Shown here in pieces: positions 43,345-51,533 of a stretch of DNA of 64,000 bases. This stretch comes from an uncultured bacterium (GTDB lineage: Bacteria > Bacillota > Clostridia > Lachnospirales > Lachnospiraceae), in contig CAMTMP010000002.1 in the NCBI GenBank assembly GCA_947073545.1, positions 124,001 to 188,000 of the forward strand, written 5' to 3'. The notes beneath the pieces were generated by a model that was not told the origin of the DNA, made no database searches, and saw only the letters and a list, made by a program, of their open reading frames with translations. Positions within the stretch are counted from its first letter, which is position 1. Each line of letters starts with the position of its first letter. Position numbers and translations under genes: made by a program.

Positions 43345-45261
43345 GTGGCGAAAATAAATATTTTGGACAATCAGACGATAGACAAGATCGCTGCCGGAGA
43401 GGTGGTGGAGCGGCCTGCCAGTGTGGTGAAGGAGCTGGTGGAGAATGCCATGGACGCGGGCGCGGACGCCGTTACGGTGGAGATCAGGGACGGCGGCACG
43501 ACCCTGATCCGGGTGACGGACAACGGCGGCGGTATCGAAAAGTCACAGGTGGAGAACGCCTTTCTGCGCCATGCCACAAGCAAAATTTCCTCCGCCGACG
43601 ATTTGACCAAGCTGGTCAGTCTCGGGTTTCGTGGAGAGGCCCTTGCCAGCATCGCGGCGGTGGCGCAGGTGGAGCTGATCACCAAGACGCCGGAGGCGCT
43701 GACGGGTGTGCGCTTCCTGATCGAGGGCGGCGTGGAGAAAGAACGGGAGGAGATCGGCGCGCCGGGCGGCACCACATTGCTTGTGCGGAATCTCTTTTAC
43801 AACACGCTGCCCCGCAAGAAGTTCTTAAAACAGCCACGGACGGAAGGTTCCTACGTGGCGGATCTGATGGAGCATCTGGCCATGTCAAACCCGGAGGTCT
43901 CTTTTAAGTTTCTCTTAAACGGGCAGACCCGGTTTTATACCACGGGAAACGGTGATCTGCGGGAGATTGTCTACCGCATTTACGGGAAAGATATCGCTGA
44001 TGCGCTTACGGATTTTAAGTTTGCGCAGGACGGCATGACGGTGACAGGTCTTTTGGGGAAACCCGTGATTAACCGGGCGAACCGTTCCTATGAGATCTTT
44101 TACATCAACGGCAGATATATCCGCAGCACGCTGATCAGCAAGGCGGTGGAGGAAGGCTACAGGGAATATCTGATGCAGCACAAGTTTCCGTTCTGCATCC
44201 TGCATTTTCAGATCGATACGGAGAAGATCGACGTGAATGTCCATCCTTCCAAGATGGAGGTGCGGATCGCTGACGGGCCGGACTTTTACGAGACGGTGCG
44301 GGAAGCGGTGGAAGAGGCCCTTAAAGAGCGGGAAATGATCCCGGAAGTGAGCCTCACACAACCGGAAAAGCCAAAAGGCAAAGCAGCGCAAAATGGCGGC
44401 GGACGAGCGAAAGAGACGGCGCCGGAACCGTTTGAGAAAAAAAGAATTGCCCGTGCGCAGGAGAGAGACAGCGGCAGCACGACGAAACAGGGAGCTGCAG
44501 TAGAGCTGCCGCCCTTCGAAGTGCCGGGACAGCCAGAACAGGCGGCATCCATCCGCGCCATCTATGAGAAGAGCCGGCCTGCGGAGGCGAACGTTCTGCG
44601 GCAGACGACGGTCTATCATACGGAAACCGGAAAACCGGAACAACTGACCATGTTCGACGATAAAATCCTCTCGGCGAAAGCGAAAGAGCAGTACGAGATC
44701 ATCGGACAGCTTTTCGAGACCTACTGGCTGATTTCCTATCAGGATAAGCTGTTGATCGTGGATCAGCATGCCGCCCACGAGAAAGTCAGGTATGAGCGGC
44801 TGATGCGCCGTTTTCGGGAGAAGGAGGCTGCCTCCCAGCATATCAACCCGCCCATGATCGTGACGCTTAACAACCAGGAGAAAGAGTGTTTGCAGAGCCA
44901 CATGGAGGATTTCACAGCGCTTGGCTTTGTGGTGGAGGAGTTTGGCGGAAACGACTATGCCATACGGGGTGTGCCGCTGGACCTGTACGGGTACGCCGAG
45001 GGGACATTTTTCTATGAGATTCTGGATGAGCTGTCCGCCGATGCGGTGGCAGGAACCCCTGAGAGCGTCCGCGCCCGCATCGCGACCATGGCCTGCAAGG
45101 CGGCTGTCAAAGGAAATATGCGTATGAGCAGGCAGGAGATGGAGACACTGATTGACGAGCTTCTGACATTGGATAATCCTTACAACTGTCCGCACGGCAG
45201 GCCGACGATTATTTCCATGAGCAGGCAGGAGATTGAGAAAAAGTTTAAGCGGATCGTATAA
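43345..45261 (+). CDS. mutL: DNA mismatch repair endonuclease MutL
   Basis: A 638-residue mismatch repair protein that couples MutS to downstream steps. N-terminal GHKL ATPase: IDKIAAGEVVERPASVVKEL, DNGGGI and FLRHATSKISS. The C-terminal dimerisation domain (about 440-638) holds the metal-binding endonuclease motif DQHAAHEKVRYE at about residue 473, ACKAAVKGN and CPHGRPT, so this is a nicking MutL as in organisms without MutH. The GTG at 43345 (AAGGA upstream) gives the usual MAKINILD start. The Pro/Lys-rich linker between domains is about 90 residues. Confidence 0.96.
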   Translation: MAKINILDNQTIDKIAAGEVVERPASVVKELVENAMDAGADAVTVEIRDGGTTLIRVTDNGGGIEKSQVENAFLRHATSKISSADDLTKLVSLGFRGEALASIAAVAQVELITKTPEALTGVRFLIEGGVEKEREEIGAPGGTTLLVRNLFYNTLPRKKFLKQPRTEGSYVADLMEHLAMSNPEVSFKFLLNGQTRFYTTGNGDLREIVYRIYGKDIADALTDFKFAQDGMTVTGLLGKPVINRANRSYEIFYINGRYIRSTLISKAVEEGYREYLMQHKFPFCILHFQIDTEKIDVNVHPSKMEVRIADGPDFYETVREAVEEALKEREMIPEVSLTQPEKPKGKAAQNGGGRAKETAPEPFEKKRIARAQERDSGSTTKQGAAVELPPFEVPGQPEQAASIRAIYEKSRPAEANVLRQTTVYHTETGKPEQLTMFDDKILSAKAKEQYEIIGQLFETYWLISYQDKLLIVDQHAAHEKVRYERLMRRFREKEAASQHINPPMIVTLNNQEKECLQSHMEDFTALGFVVEEFGGNDYAIRGVPLDLYGYAEGTFFYEILDELSADAVAGTPESVRARIATMACKAAVKGNMRMSRQEMETLIDELLTLDNPYNCPHGRPTIISMSRQEIEKKFKRIV

Positions 45262-45324
45262 TCATGTGAAAACTATGTGTATACGAGTCCGGCGCAGAGA
45301 ATTTTAGGAGGGAAATACAGAGGA

Positions 45325-46293
45325 ATGGAGGGGAAGGGGCAGACGGAAAAAAGACCGCTTGTGATTCTGACGGGTCCGACGGCGGTGGGAAAGACGGCGC
45401 TTTCCATCGCCCTTGCAAAAGCCATAGACGGGGAAATTATCTCCGCCGATTCCATGCAGGCATACCGCCATATGGATATCGGTTCGGCCAAGATTACGCC
45501 GCAGGAGATGGACGGTGTTCCCCATCATCTGATTGACGTGATGGAGCCTGATCAGGAATGTAATGTGGTGGTGTTTCAGAGATTGGCGAAACAGGCGTCG
45601 GAGGAGATTTACGGCCGGGGCCATATTCCCATTCTGGTGGGCGGCACCGGATTTTATATTCAGGCTTTGCTGTATGACATCGGTTTTACGGAAAACGACG
45701 AGGACACCGCGCTTCGGCAGTCGCTTGAGGAGCAGGCGAAAAGGGATGGGGCGCAGGCTCTCTATGAAAGGCTGCGCGCCGTAGACCCGGAGTCCTGCGA
45801 GAGCATTCACGCCCACAATATCAAGCGGGTCATCCGGGCCATCGAATTTTATGAAAAGACAGGAAAAAAGATTTCCGACCATAACAGGGAACAGCGTCAG
45901 AACGAATCCCCCTACAACTTTGCCTACTTTGTCCTGAATGACAACAGAGAACGCATTTATGAGCGGATTAACGACAGGGTGGATCTGATGATGGCGCAGG
46001 GTCTTGAGGCGGAGGTGCGCGCCCTGCGTGAATCGGGCTGTCACAGAGACATGGTCTCCATGCAGGGGCTAGGCTACAAAGAGATCCTGTCCTATCTGGA
46101 AGGTGAAATCTCTCTGGAAGAGGCTGTTTACCTGATCAAACGGGATACCAGACATTTTGCCAAAAGGCAGCTCACCTGGTTTCGACGCGAAAAAGAGGTA
46201 ATTTGGATCGATAAAACCGTTTTTGACCATGACAGTCAGAATATAGTAAAGTTTATGCAGGATTTCCTGCGCGAAAAAAGGATTATCCTGTAA
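45325..46293 (+). CDS. miaA: tRNA dimethylallyltransferase MiaA
   Basis: A 322-residue enzyme that adds the dimethylallyl group to A37 of tRNAs reading UNN codons, the substrate later modified by MiaB. P-loop GPTAVGKTALS, then DSMQAYRHMDIGSAK, and GGTGFYIQALLYDI, with the C-terminal DTRHFAKRQLTWFRR. The ATG at 45325 yields the standard start just before ILTGPTAVGKT; AGGAGG is 13 bases upstream, a little far. It follows mutL after 63 bases in the same direction. Confidence 0.95.
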   Translation: MEGKGQTEKRPLVILTGPTAVGKTALSIALAKAIDGEIISADSMQAYRHMDIGSAKITPQEMDGVPHHLIDVMEPDQECNVVVFQRLAKQASEEIYGRGHIPILVGGTGFYIQALLYDIGFTENDEDTALRQSLEEQAKRDGAQALYERLRAVDPESCESIHAHNIKRVIRAIEFYEKTGKKISDHNREQRQNESPYNFAYFVLNDNRERIYERINDRVDLMMAQGLEAEVRALRESGCHRDMVSMQGLGYKEILSYLEGEISLEEAVYLIKRDTRHFAKRQLTWFRREKEVIWIDKTVFDHDSQNIVKFMQDFLREKRIIL

Positions 46294-46594
46294 CAATATG
46301 TAAAATGCTGATAAAATATGACGTTTTTCAGAGAAAAGGGAAGTAAAATGACGAAATTGTGATTTGATAGATATTGTTATTTGGAATAGATGTCGTTATT
46401 AAACGAAATACAGTCATAAAAGATAACGTTTGGAAAGAAAAAACAACACGGACCAAAAGAAAAAAGCAGGAGAATGCAGGAAGATAAACGATAGAAAACA
46501 CTGATTTTACAAGGGGTTTCGTGAGGGCCGTGGGAAGAAAAAAGGAACTGGTGTGCAAATTATACAAAGACAAAAGAAAGGCGGAACAGGGAAC
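46294..46594. other. AT-rich gap after miaA
   Basis: No gene is convincing here. The region is AT-rich, unlike its surroundings, and has a possible promoter TTGATA with TAGATG at a 17-base spacing. It contains GAGAATGC once but without a clear partner arm. It probably holds the promoter and leader of the next gene. Confidence 0.4.
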
Positions 46595-47890
46595 ATGGGA
46601 GAGCTTGACGGCATATATAAGGAGTTTGGTATATCGGAGGCGGTGTACCGTTTTGGGGATGAGATTCTGACATCTCTTCGGGAACGTTTCCGACAGATTG
46701 ACGAAACTGCGGAGTACAACCAGCTCAAGGTGATACGGGCCATGCAGAGGGCAGGCGTCAGCGAGGCATGTCTGCTTGGCACTACAGGCTATGGCTACAA
46801 TGATCTTGGCAGGGATACCCTTGAGACCGTGTACGCCGATGTATTCCGGACGGAGGATGCGCTGGTGCGTCCCCAGATCACATGCGGCACCCATGCGCTG
46901 GCGCTGGCGCTGATGAGCAATCTGCGGCCGGGCGACGAACTGCTGTCCCCTGTGGGGAAGCCCTACGATACTTTGGAGGAAGTCATAGGCATACGTCCCT
47001 CCAGAGGGTCCCTTGCGGAGTACGGCATCACATACAGGCAGGTGGATCTTTTAGCTGACGGCGGCTTTGACTACGAGGGCATCCGCAGCGCCATAAACGA
47101 AAAGACACGGCTTGTCACCATCCAGAGATCGAAGGGCTACCAGACGAGGCCCACATTGTCCGTGGCGCGCATCGGCGAACTGACCGCCTTTGTGAAGCAG
47201 ATCAAACCGGATGTGATCGTGATGGTGGACAATTGTTACGGGGAGTTTGTGGAGATGACGGAGCCTTCCGAAGTGGGCGCGGATATGGTGGTCGGGTCTC
47301 TCATCAAGAACCCGGGCGGCGGGCTTGCACCCATCGGGGGATATATTGCCGGGAAAAAGGAGTGTGTGGAGAATGCTGCCTGCCGGCTGACCTCTCCCGG
47401 ACTGGCCAAGGAGGTGGGCGCCTCCCTCGGTATTCTTCCCGCCTTCTATCAGGGGCTTTTCCTTGCGCCCACGGTGACGGCGTCCGCCTTAAAAGGCGCT
47501 ATATTTGCTGCGAATATTTATGAAAAGCTGGGGTTTGCGGTGGTGCCGGACGGGACGGAAAGCCGCCACGACATCATTCAGGCCGTGACTTTCGGTACTC
47601 CAGAGGGGGTGATCGCGTTCTGTGAGGGCATTCAGGCGGCGGCCCCGGTGGACAGCTTCGTGAAGCCGGAGCCTTGGGATATGCCGGGCTATGATTCCAA
47701 GGTGATCATGGCGGCGGGGGCCTTTGTTTCCGGTTCTTCCATCGAACTTTCCGCGGACGGCCCAATCGCGCCGCCCTACGCGGTTTACTTTCAGGGCGGG
47801 CTGACTTTCTCCCACGCGAAACTTGGTATCTTAAAGAGTCTGCAGAATCTGGCAGACCGTGGGATTGTGACGATTAAGCCCACACATTGA
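46595..47890 (+). CDS. Methionine gamma-lyase family PLP protein
   Basis: A 431-residue PLP enzyme of the family often labelled aluminium resistance protein (Met_gamma_lyase, PF06838). It has CLLGTTGYGYNDLGRDTLE, TCGTHALALALMSNLRPGDE and the PLP-lysine segment GSLIKNPGGGLAPIGGYIAG. By fold it would act on a sulfur amino acid or cysteine-like substrate; the true reaction is uncertain and the aluminium label is historical. The ATG at 46595 follows GGGAAC and is preferred to a GTG 42 bases earlier. It sits between miaA and radC, a conserved place in Clostridia. Confidence 0.88.
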   Translation: MGELDGIYKEFGISEAVYRFGDEILTSLRERFRQIDETAEYNQLKVIRAMQRAGVSEACLLGTTGYGYNDLGRDTLETVYADVFRTEDALVRPQITCGTHALALALMSNLRPGDELLSPVGKPYDTLEEVIGIRPSRGSLAEYGITYRQVDLLADGGFDYEGIRSAINEKTRLVTIQRSKGYQTRPTLSVARIGELTAFVKQIKPDVIVMVDNCYGEFVEMTEPSEVGADMVVGSLIKNPGGGLAPIGGYIAGKKECVENAACRLTSPGLAKEVGASLGILPAFYQGLFLAPTVTASALKGAIFAANIYEKLGFAVVPDGTESRHDIIQAVTFGTPEGVIAFCEGIQAAAPVDSFVKPEPWDMPGYDSKVIMAAGAFVSGSSIELSADGPIAPPYAVYFQGGLTFSHAKLGILKSLQNLADRGIVTIKPTH

Positions 47891-47958
47891 AAAATTTTGT
47901 GTACATCAAAATCCGATTGTGTTAAAATGAGCCTTGGGGAAAGGAGATTTTATTTTTT

Positions 47959-48195
47959 ATGCGCAAAAATAACTGGGCCTGCTTCCTGCTGATTTTGGCG
48001 GGAATCGTGATCGGCGGCTTTATCGGAAGCCTGTTTCCCTCCACTTGGCTGAATTACGGACAGTCCTTCGGTCTGTCGCAGCCGCTGGTACTGGATCTTG
48101 GCATTTTAAGCGTTACATTCGCTTTGTCGATTAAGATCACGATAGCAAGCATTTTGGGTATCGCTCTGGCGATCATCATATACCGCATGATCTGA
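47959..48195 (+). CDS. DUF4321 small membrane protein
   Basis: A 78-residue protein with two membrane helices (CFLLILAGIVIGGFIGSLF, about 7-26, and KITIASILGIALAIIIY, about 58-75) and a short loop (PSTWLNYGQSF). This is the usual layout of DUF4321, found next to radC and mreB in Clostridia. AAGGAG is 11 bases upstream. The role is unknown, but association with the mre cluster suggests the cell envelope. Confidence 0.82.
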   Translation: MRKNNWACFLLILAGIVIGGFIGSLFPSTWLNYGQSFGLSQPLVLDLGILSVTFALSIKITIASILGIALAIIIYRMI

Positions 48196-48233
48196 CCGTC
48201 CTTTTGGAGAGAAGCTGTCGGGAAAGAGACTGC

Positions 48234-48968
48234 ATGAAAACAGGAAAGTGTGAGAACAATGAGTATTACAGGCAGCAAAATCTTCCATTTGAGAAATTTG
48301 CCGCCTTCGGGAGCGAGAGTCTTACGGACTCTGAGCTTCTGGCAATCCTTCTTCGGACGGGAACGAAAGGCGTGAGCGCCAGGGAGCTTGGGGAACGGGT
48401 TCTGGCCAAGACAGCCGGATACGGGAACGGGCTTCTTGGGCTGTACCATGTATCCGTGAAGGATCTGCAGAAGATTGAGGGTATCGGAGAGGTGAAAGCG
48501 GTTCAGCTTAAGGCCATCGCGGAATTTGCGAAACGGATGGCCCGGGCGAAGGCGAAAAACGGACTTTCTTTTCACGATCCATACTCCGTCGCAGATTATT
48601 ACATGGAGAGGTTCCGACATGAGTGTGTGGAGCATATCCTGCTTCTATTTCTGGATTCGGGTTACCATCTTCTTGGGGAGGAAATTCTTTCAAAAGGTAC
48701 GGTTAACGCCTCCCTTCTTTCGCCGAGAGAGGTTTATATCAAGGCCTTTCGAAACGGCGCGGCAGGTATTATGCTTCTGCATAACCACCCGGGCGGAAAT
48801 CCTGTCCCAAGCGAAAACGATCTTCTGGTCACGGAGCGGATCGACCGGACGGGGGCGCTTACGGACATTCCGCTGATCGACCACATTATTCTGGGGGACA
48901 ACAATTATTTTAGTTTCAAAGAGAGTAAACTATTGACAGATATGTCACAGGATGAAAAGAAGTTTTAA
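48234..48968 (+). CDS. radC: RadC family JAB/MPN-domain protein
   Basis: A 244-residue protein with an N-terminal helix-hairpin-helix region (LQKIEGIGEVKAVQLKAI) and a JAB1/MPN-like metalloprotease-type domain whose HxH...D zinc ligands are present in LLHNHPGGNPVPSENDLLVT. It is named RadC, but its part in DNA repair has been questioned. The ATG at 48234 (GGGAAAGAG upstream) is preferred to a TTG 30 bases earlier. It stands immediately before the mre cluster, a conserved place in Firmicutes. Confidence 0.9.
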   Translation: MKTGKCENNEYYRQQNLPFEKFAAFGSESLTDSELLAILLRTGTKGVSARELGERVLAKTAGYGNGLLGLYHVSVKDLQKIEGIGEVKAVQLKAIAEFAKRMARAKAKNGLSFHDPYSVADYYMERFRHECVEHILLLFLDSGYHLLGEEILSKGTVNASLLSPREVYIKAFRNGAAGIMLLHNHPGGNPVPSENDLLVTERIDRTGALTDIPLIDHIILGDNNYFSFKESKLLTDMSQDEKKF

Positions 48969-49003
48969 AGAATTGAACGTGAAAAGAAAGGGGTACATTT
49001 ACC

Positions 49004-50014
49004 TTGGCAAACAACGCATTTGGGATTGATCTTGGCACAAGCAATATCAAAATTTACAACCGCGCAGACGACGACGTACTAGTTGAAAAAAACATGATCG
49101 CCATCGAGAATAAAAAGACGCTCTTCGCGTACGGCGACGCGGCCTTTGAGATGTACGAGAAGGCGCCGAGCAACATAAGTATCACCTATCCTTTGAGCAA
49201 TGGCGTGATTGCGGATATCCAGAATATGGAGACACTGATCAAGTATTTCTTGAGCGGTATGATGCGCAACAATGTGCGTCCGGCCGATTACTATATTGCC
49301 GTTCCGTGGGATGTGACGGAGGTGGAGAAGCGTGCTTTCAAGGATCTGATTAAGGAGTCCAACGTGAAGGCCAAAAAGGTAATGGTGGTGGATAAGGCTG
49401 TGGCGGACGGTCTGGGGCTTGGCATCGACGTGAAAAACTCTCAGGGCGTTCTAGTGGTCAACGTGGGCTTTGATACGACGGAGATATCCATTCTTTCCCT
49501 TGGAGGCATTGTCCTCAGCCGCCTGATCAAGGTGGGAGGACGCAAATTCGACGAGGCCATCAAGGCAGCGATCCGCCGCGAGTACAGCCTGATTATCGGA
49601 GGTAAGACGGCCGAGGTCGTAAAGACATCCCTTCTTGATCTGGAAGATCAGCGGGTCGGTGCCGTGGTTTACGGCAGGGATATCGTGACGGGGCTTCCCG
49701 TGGAGAGGGAAATTCCCACCGCCCTTGTGGACGAGTGCCTGATCGAGCATTTTAATTCCATCATAGACAATATCAAAGTGATTCTGGAGCGTACCCCGCC
49801 GGAGCTTGCGGCGGATATCTACCGCCACGGCATTTATCTGACGGGCGGCGCTTCTCAGGTGAGTAAGCTGGCGCAGCTTATGAGCAAGGGCACGGGTCTG
49901 CAGGTGAACGTTTCCGAAAACCCGGTGACCAGTGTGGCGCTCGGCCTTGCAAAAATCATCAAGGAAGAAAATTATAAATCGGTTGCTTATGCGATAGAAG
50001 GAATGAGTAAATGA
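49004..50014 (+). CDS. mreB: Divergent MreB-family actin homologue
   Basis: A 336-residue protein of MreB type at the head of mreCD, normally the filament that organises wall elongation on the inner membrane face. Phosphate-1 GIDLGTSN (7-14), VTEVEKRAF and LTGGASQVSKL (adenosine motif) are present. However, phosphate-2, usually DIGGGTTE, reads NVGFDTTE (153-160), and the EEPMAAA segment with the catalytic Glu reads VDKAVADG (about 129-136). It may therefore bind but not hydrolyse ATP. The TTG start has AAAGGGG about 10 bases upstream. It overlaps mreC by 4 bases. Whether a normal MreB is encoded elsewhere cannot be seen. Confidence 0.88.
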   Translation: MANNAFGIDLGTSNIKIYNRADDDVLVEKNMIAIENKKTLFAYGDAAFEMYEKAPSNISITYPLSNGVIADIQNMETLIKYFLSGMMRNNVRPADYYIAVPWDVTEVEKRAFKDLIKESNVKAKKVMVVDKAVADGLGLGIDVKNSQGVLVVNVGFDTTEISILSLGGIVLSRLIKVGGRKFDEAIKAAIRREYSLIIGGKTAEVVKTSLLDLEDQRVGAVVYGRDIVTGLPVEREIPTALVDECLIEHFNSIIDNIKVILERTPPELAADIYRHGIYLTGGASQVSKLAQLMSKGTGLQVNVSENPVTSVALGLAKIIKEENYKSVAYAIEGMSK

Positions 50015-50880
50015 GTCCAATCGTCAAAAGAAAAGGAGAGAAATTTACGTTACCCGGTAAATATCTCCTTTTTATTTTAACAATCCTCTGCACGGCATTG
50101 GTTTTGCTTACCTTTAATACAAAGGTGTTCAGCGGGCCTTTGTCTGCCGTTGCGGGATATATCGTGGTTCCCTTCGAGGAGGGGATCAGTGTGGTGGGGA
50201 GCTGGCTTTCCGGCCGCTCGGAGGAGCTTGTGCAGATCAGGGAGCTTCTTGCCCGGAATGAGCAGTTAAAACAGCAGGTGGATGAGCTGACGATCGAAAA
50301 TACAAGATTACAGCAGGATCGCTATGAACTGACCAATCTGCGGGAACTGTACAGTCTGGACGCCCAGTACGATGAGTACGAGAAGACGGGGGCGCGCATT
50401 ATTGCCAGAGATTCCGGCAACTGGTTTTATTCTTTTGTAATCAATAAGGGGGCAAGCGACGGCATCGCCGTGGATATGAACGTGATGGCCGGGAGCGGCC
50501 TCGTAGGGCGTGTGGTGGATGTGGGACCTAACTGGGCGAAGGTGAAATCCATCATTGCGGACGACTCCAATGTGAGCGCCATGGTACTTGCCAGCGCTGA
50601 CCGCATGATCGTTTCCGGGAATTTGAAGCTCTATGCTTCCGGCGTCATTGAATTTGAGCAGCTTGTGGACAGTGACAATGTGGTGGTGGAGGGTGACAAA
50701 GTGGTTACCTCCGATATCAGCGATAAGTACCTGCCGGGCATTCTGATCGGCTATATCAACACGATTAATCGGGATGCGAACAATCTGACCAAGTCCGGAT
50801 ACATAACCCCGGCCGTGGATTTTGAGCATCTGGAGGAGGTTTTGGTGATCCGGCAGTTGAAACAGACTGTGCCAGATTGA
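50011..50880 (+). CDS. mreC: Rod shape-determining protein MreC
   Basis: A 289-residue elongasome scaffold with one N-terminal membrane helix (FILTILCTALVLLTF), a coiled coil (about 75-110: NEQLKQQVDELTIENTRLQQ) and the extracytoplasmic beta domain with ARIIARDSGNWFYSFVINKGASDG, all typical. It overlaps mreB by ATGA, so translation is coupled. A structured element separates it from mreD. Confidence 0.94.
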   Translation: MSPIVKRKGEKFTLPGKYLLFILTILCTALVLLTFNTKVFSGPLSAVAGYIVVPFEEGISVVGSWLSGRSEELVQIRELLARNEQLKQQVDELTIENTRLQQDRYELTNLRELYSLDAQYDEYEKTGARIIARDSGNWFYSFVINKGASDGIAVDMNVMAGSGLVGRVVDVGPNWAKVKSIIADDSNVSAMVLASADRMIVSGNLKLYASGVIEFEQLVDSDNVVVEGDKVVTSDISDKYLPGILIGYINTINRDANNLTKSGYITPAVDFEHLEEVLVIRQLKQTVPD

Positions 50881-50884
50881 GCAG

Positions 50885-50994
50885 CGTGAGAAGTACTTCT
50901 AAACTCGGCGGCAGAGGCTGCACCGCCAAGTCAGCACAGCTGACTTGGAAGTACGAAATCTCACGTGAGAGAATGCCTGAAAAGCTGCATTCTC
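50885..50994 (+). repeat. Structured intergenic element E4 (family B)
   Basis: Cloverleaf-like element: outer helix CGTGAGA/TCTCACG (50885-50891 with 50959-50965), inner helix GTACTTC/GAAGTAC (50893-50899 with 50948-50954), arms GGCGG/CCGCC (50907-50911 with 50923-50927) and CAAGTCAGC/GCTGACTTG, then a separate hairpin GAGAATGC/GCATTCTC (50969-50994). It is homologous to E2 and ends 20 bases before the mreD ATG. Confidence 0.85.
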
Positions 50995-51014
50995 TGACAG
51001 ATGGAGAATTTTCG

Positions 51015-51533
51015 ATGAAACGTGGCATTATTACCGCATTACTGATTTTCATATGCTTTTTGTTACAGTGTACGGTGTTCCGCGCGCTTGCCTTTGGCGG
51101 CATTGTGCCCAATCTTCTGATTGTGCTGACGGCTTCTTTCGGTTTTATGCGGGGAGAGAAGACGGGGCTTCTGATCGGCTTTTTCTGCGGGCTGCTGGTG
51201 GATATTTTCTTTGCCAGCGTGATTGGGTTCTATGCACTTTTGTATATGTATATCGGCTATATGAACGGCAAGTTTGCGGCCATTTTTTATCCGCAGGACA
51301 TCAAACTGCCGGTGGCGCTTATTCTGTGCAGTGACTTTCTCTACGGGATCGGCTGCTATGTGATCCTGTTTCTCCTGCGGGGGCGATTTGAATTTACATA
51401 CTACCTCCTGCACATTATTTTACCGGAAATCGTGTATACCATTGCGGTTACTTTGCTTTTATACCCGCTCATTCTCTGGATTAACACGGGGCTTGAGCGA
51501 AGCGAACTGAGGAGCGGAAAGAAGTTTGTTTGA
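51015..51533 (+). CDS. mreD: Rod shape-determining protein MreD
   Basis: A 172-residue membrane protein with five or six helices, starting MKRGIITALLIFICFLLQC and containing FGFMRGEKTGLLIGFFCGLLVD, the typical MreD loop. The ATG at 51015 has GGAG eight bases upstream; an earlier in-frame start would lie in element E4. It overlaps the PBP2 gene by 8 bases, so the two are probably coupled. Confidence 0.92.
   Translation: MKRGIITALLIFICFLLQCTVFRALAFGGIVPNLLIVLTASFGFMRGEKTGLLIGFFCGLLVDIFFASVIGFYALLYMYIGYMNGKFAAIFYPQDIKLPVALILCSDFLYGIGCYVILFLLRGRFEFTYYLLHIILPEIVYTIAVTLLLYPLILWINTGLERSELRSGKKFV

Noticed and set aside
46595..47890. Naming the PLP enzyme an aluminium resistance protein
   Set aside because: The name is a historical label; the sequence supports only a PLP enzyme of the methionine gamma-lyase family.
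50885..50965. Cloverleaf considered as a tRNA gene
   Set aside because: No conserved D-loop or T-loop sequences, no 7-bp acceptor with discriminator and CCA, and the arms have wrong sizes. The GTTCGATT in E6/E7 only looks like a T-loop.
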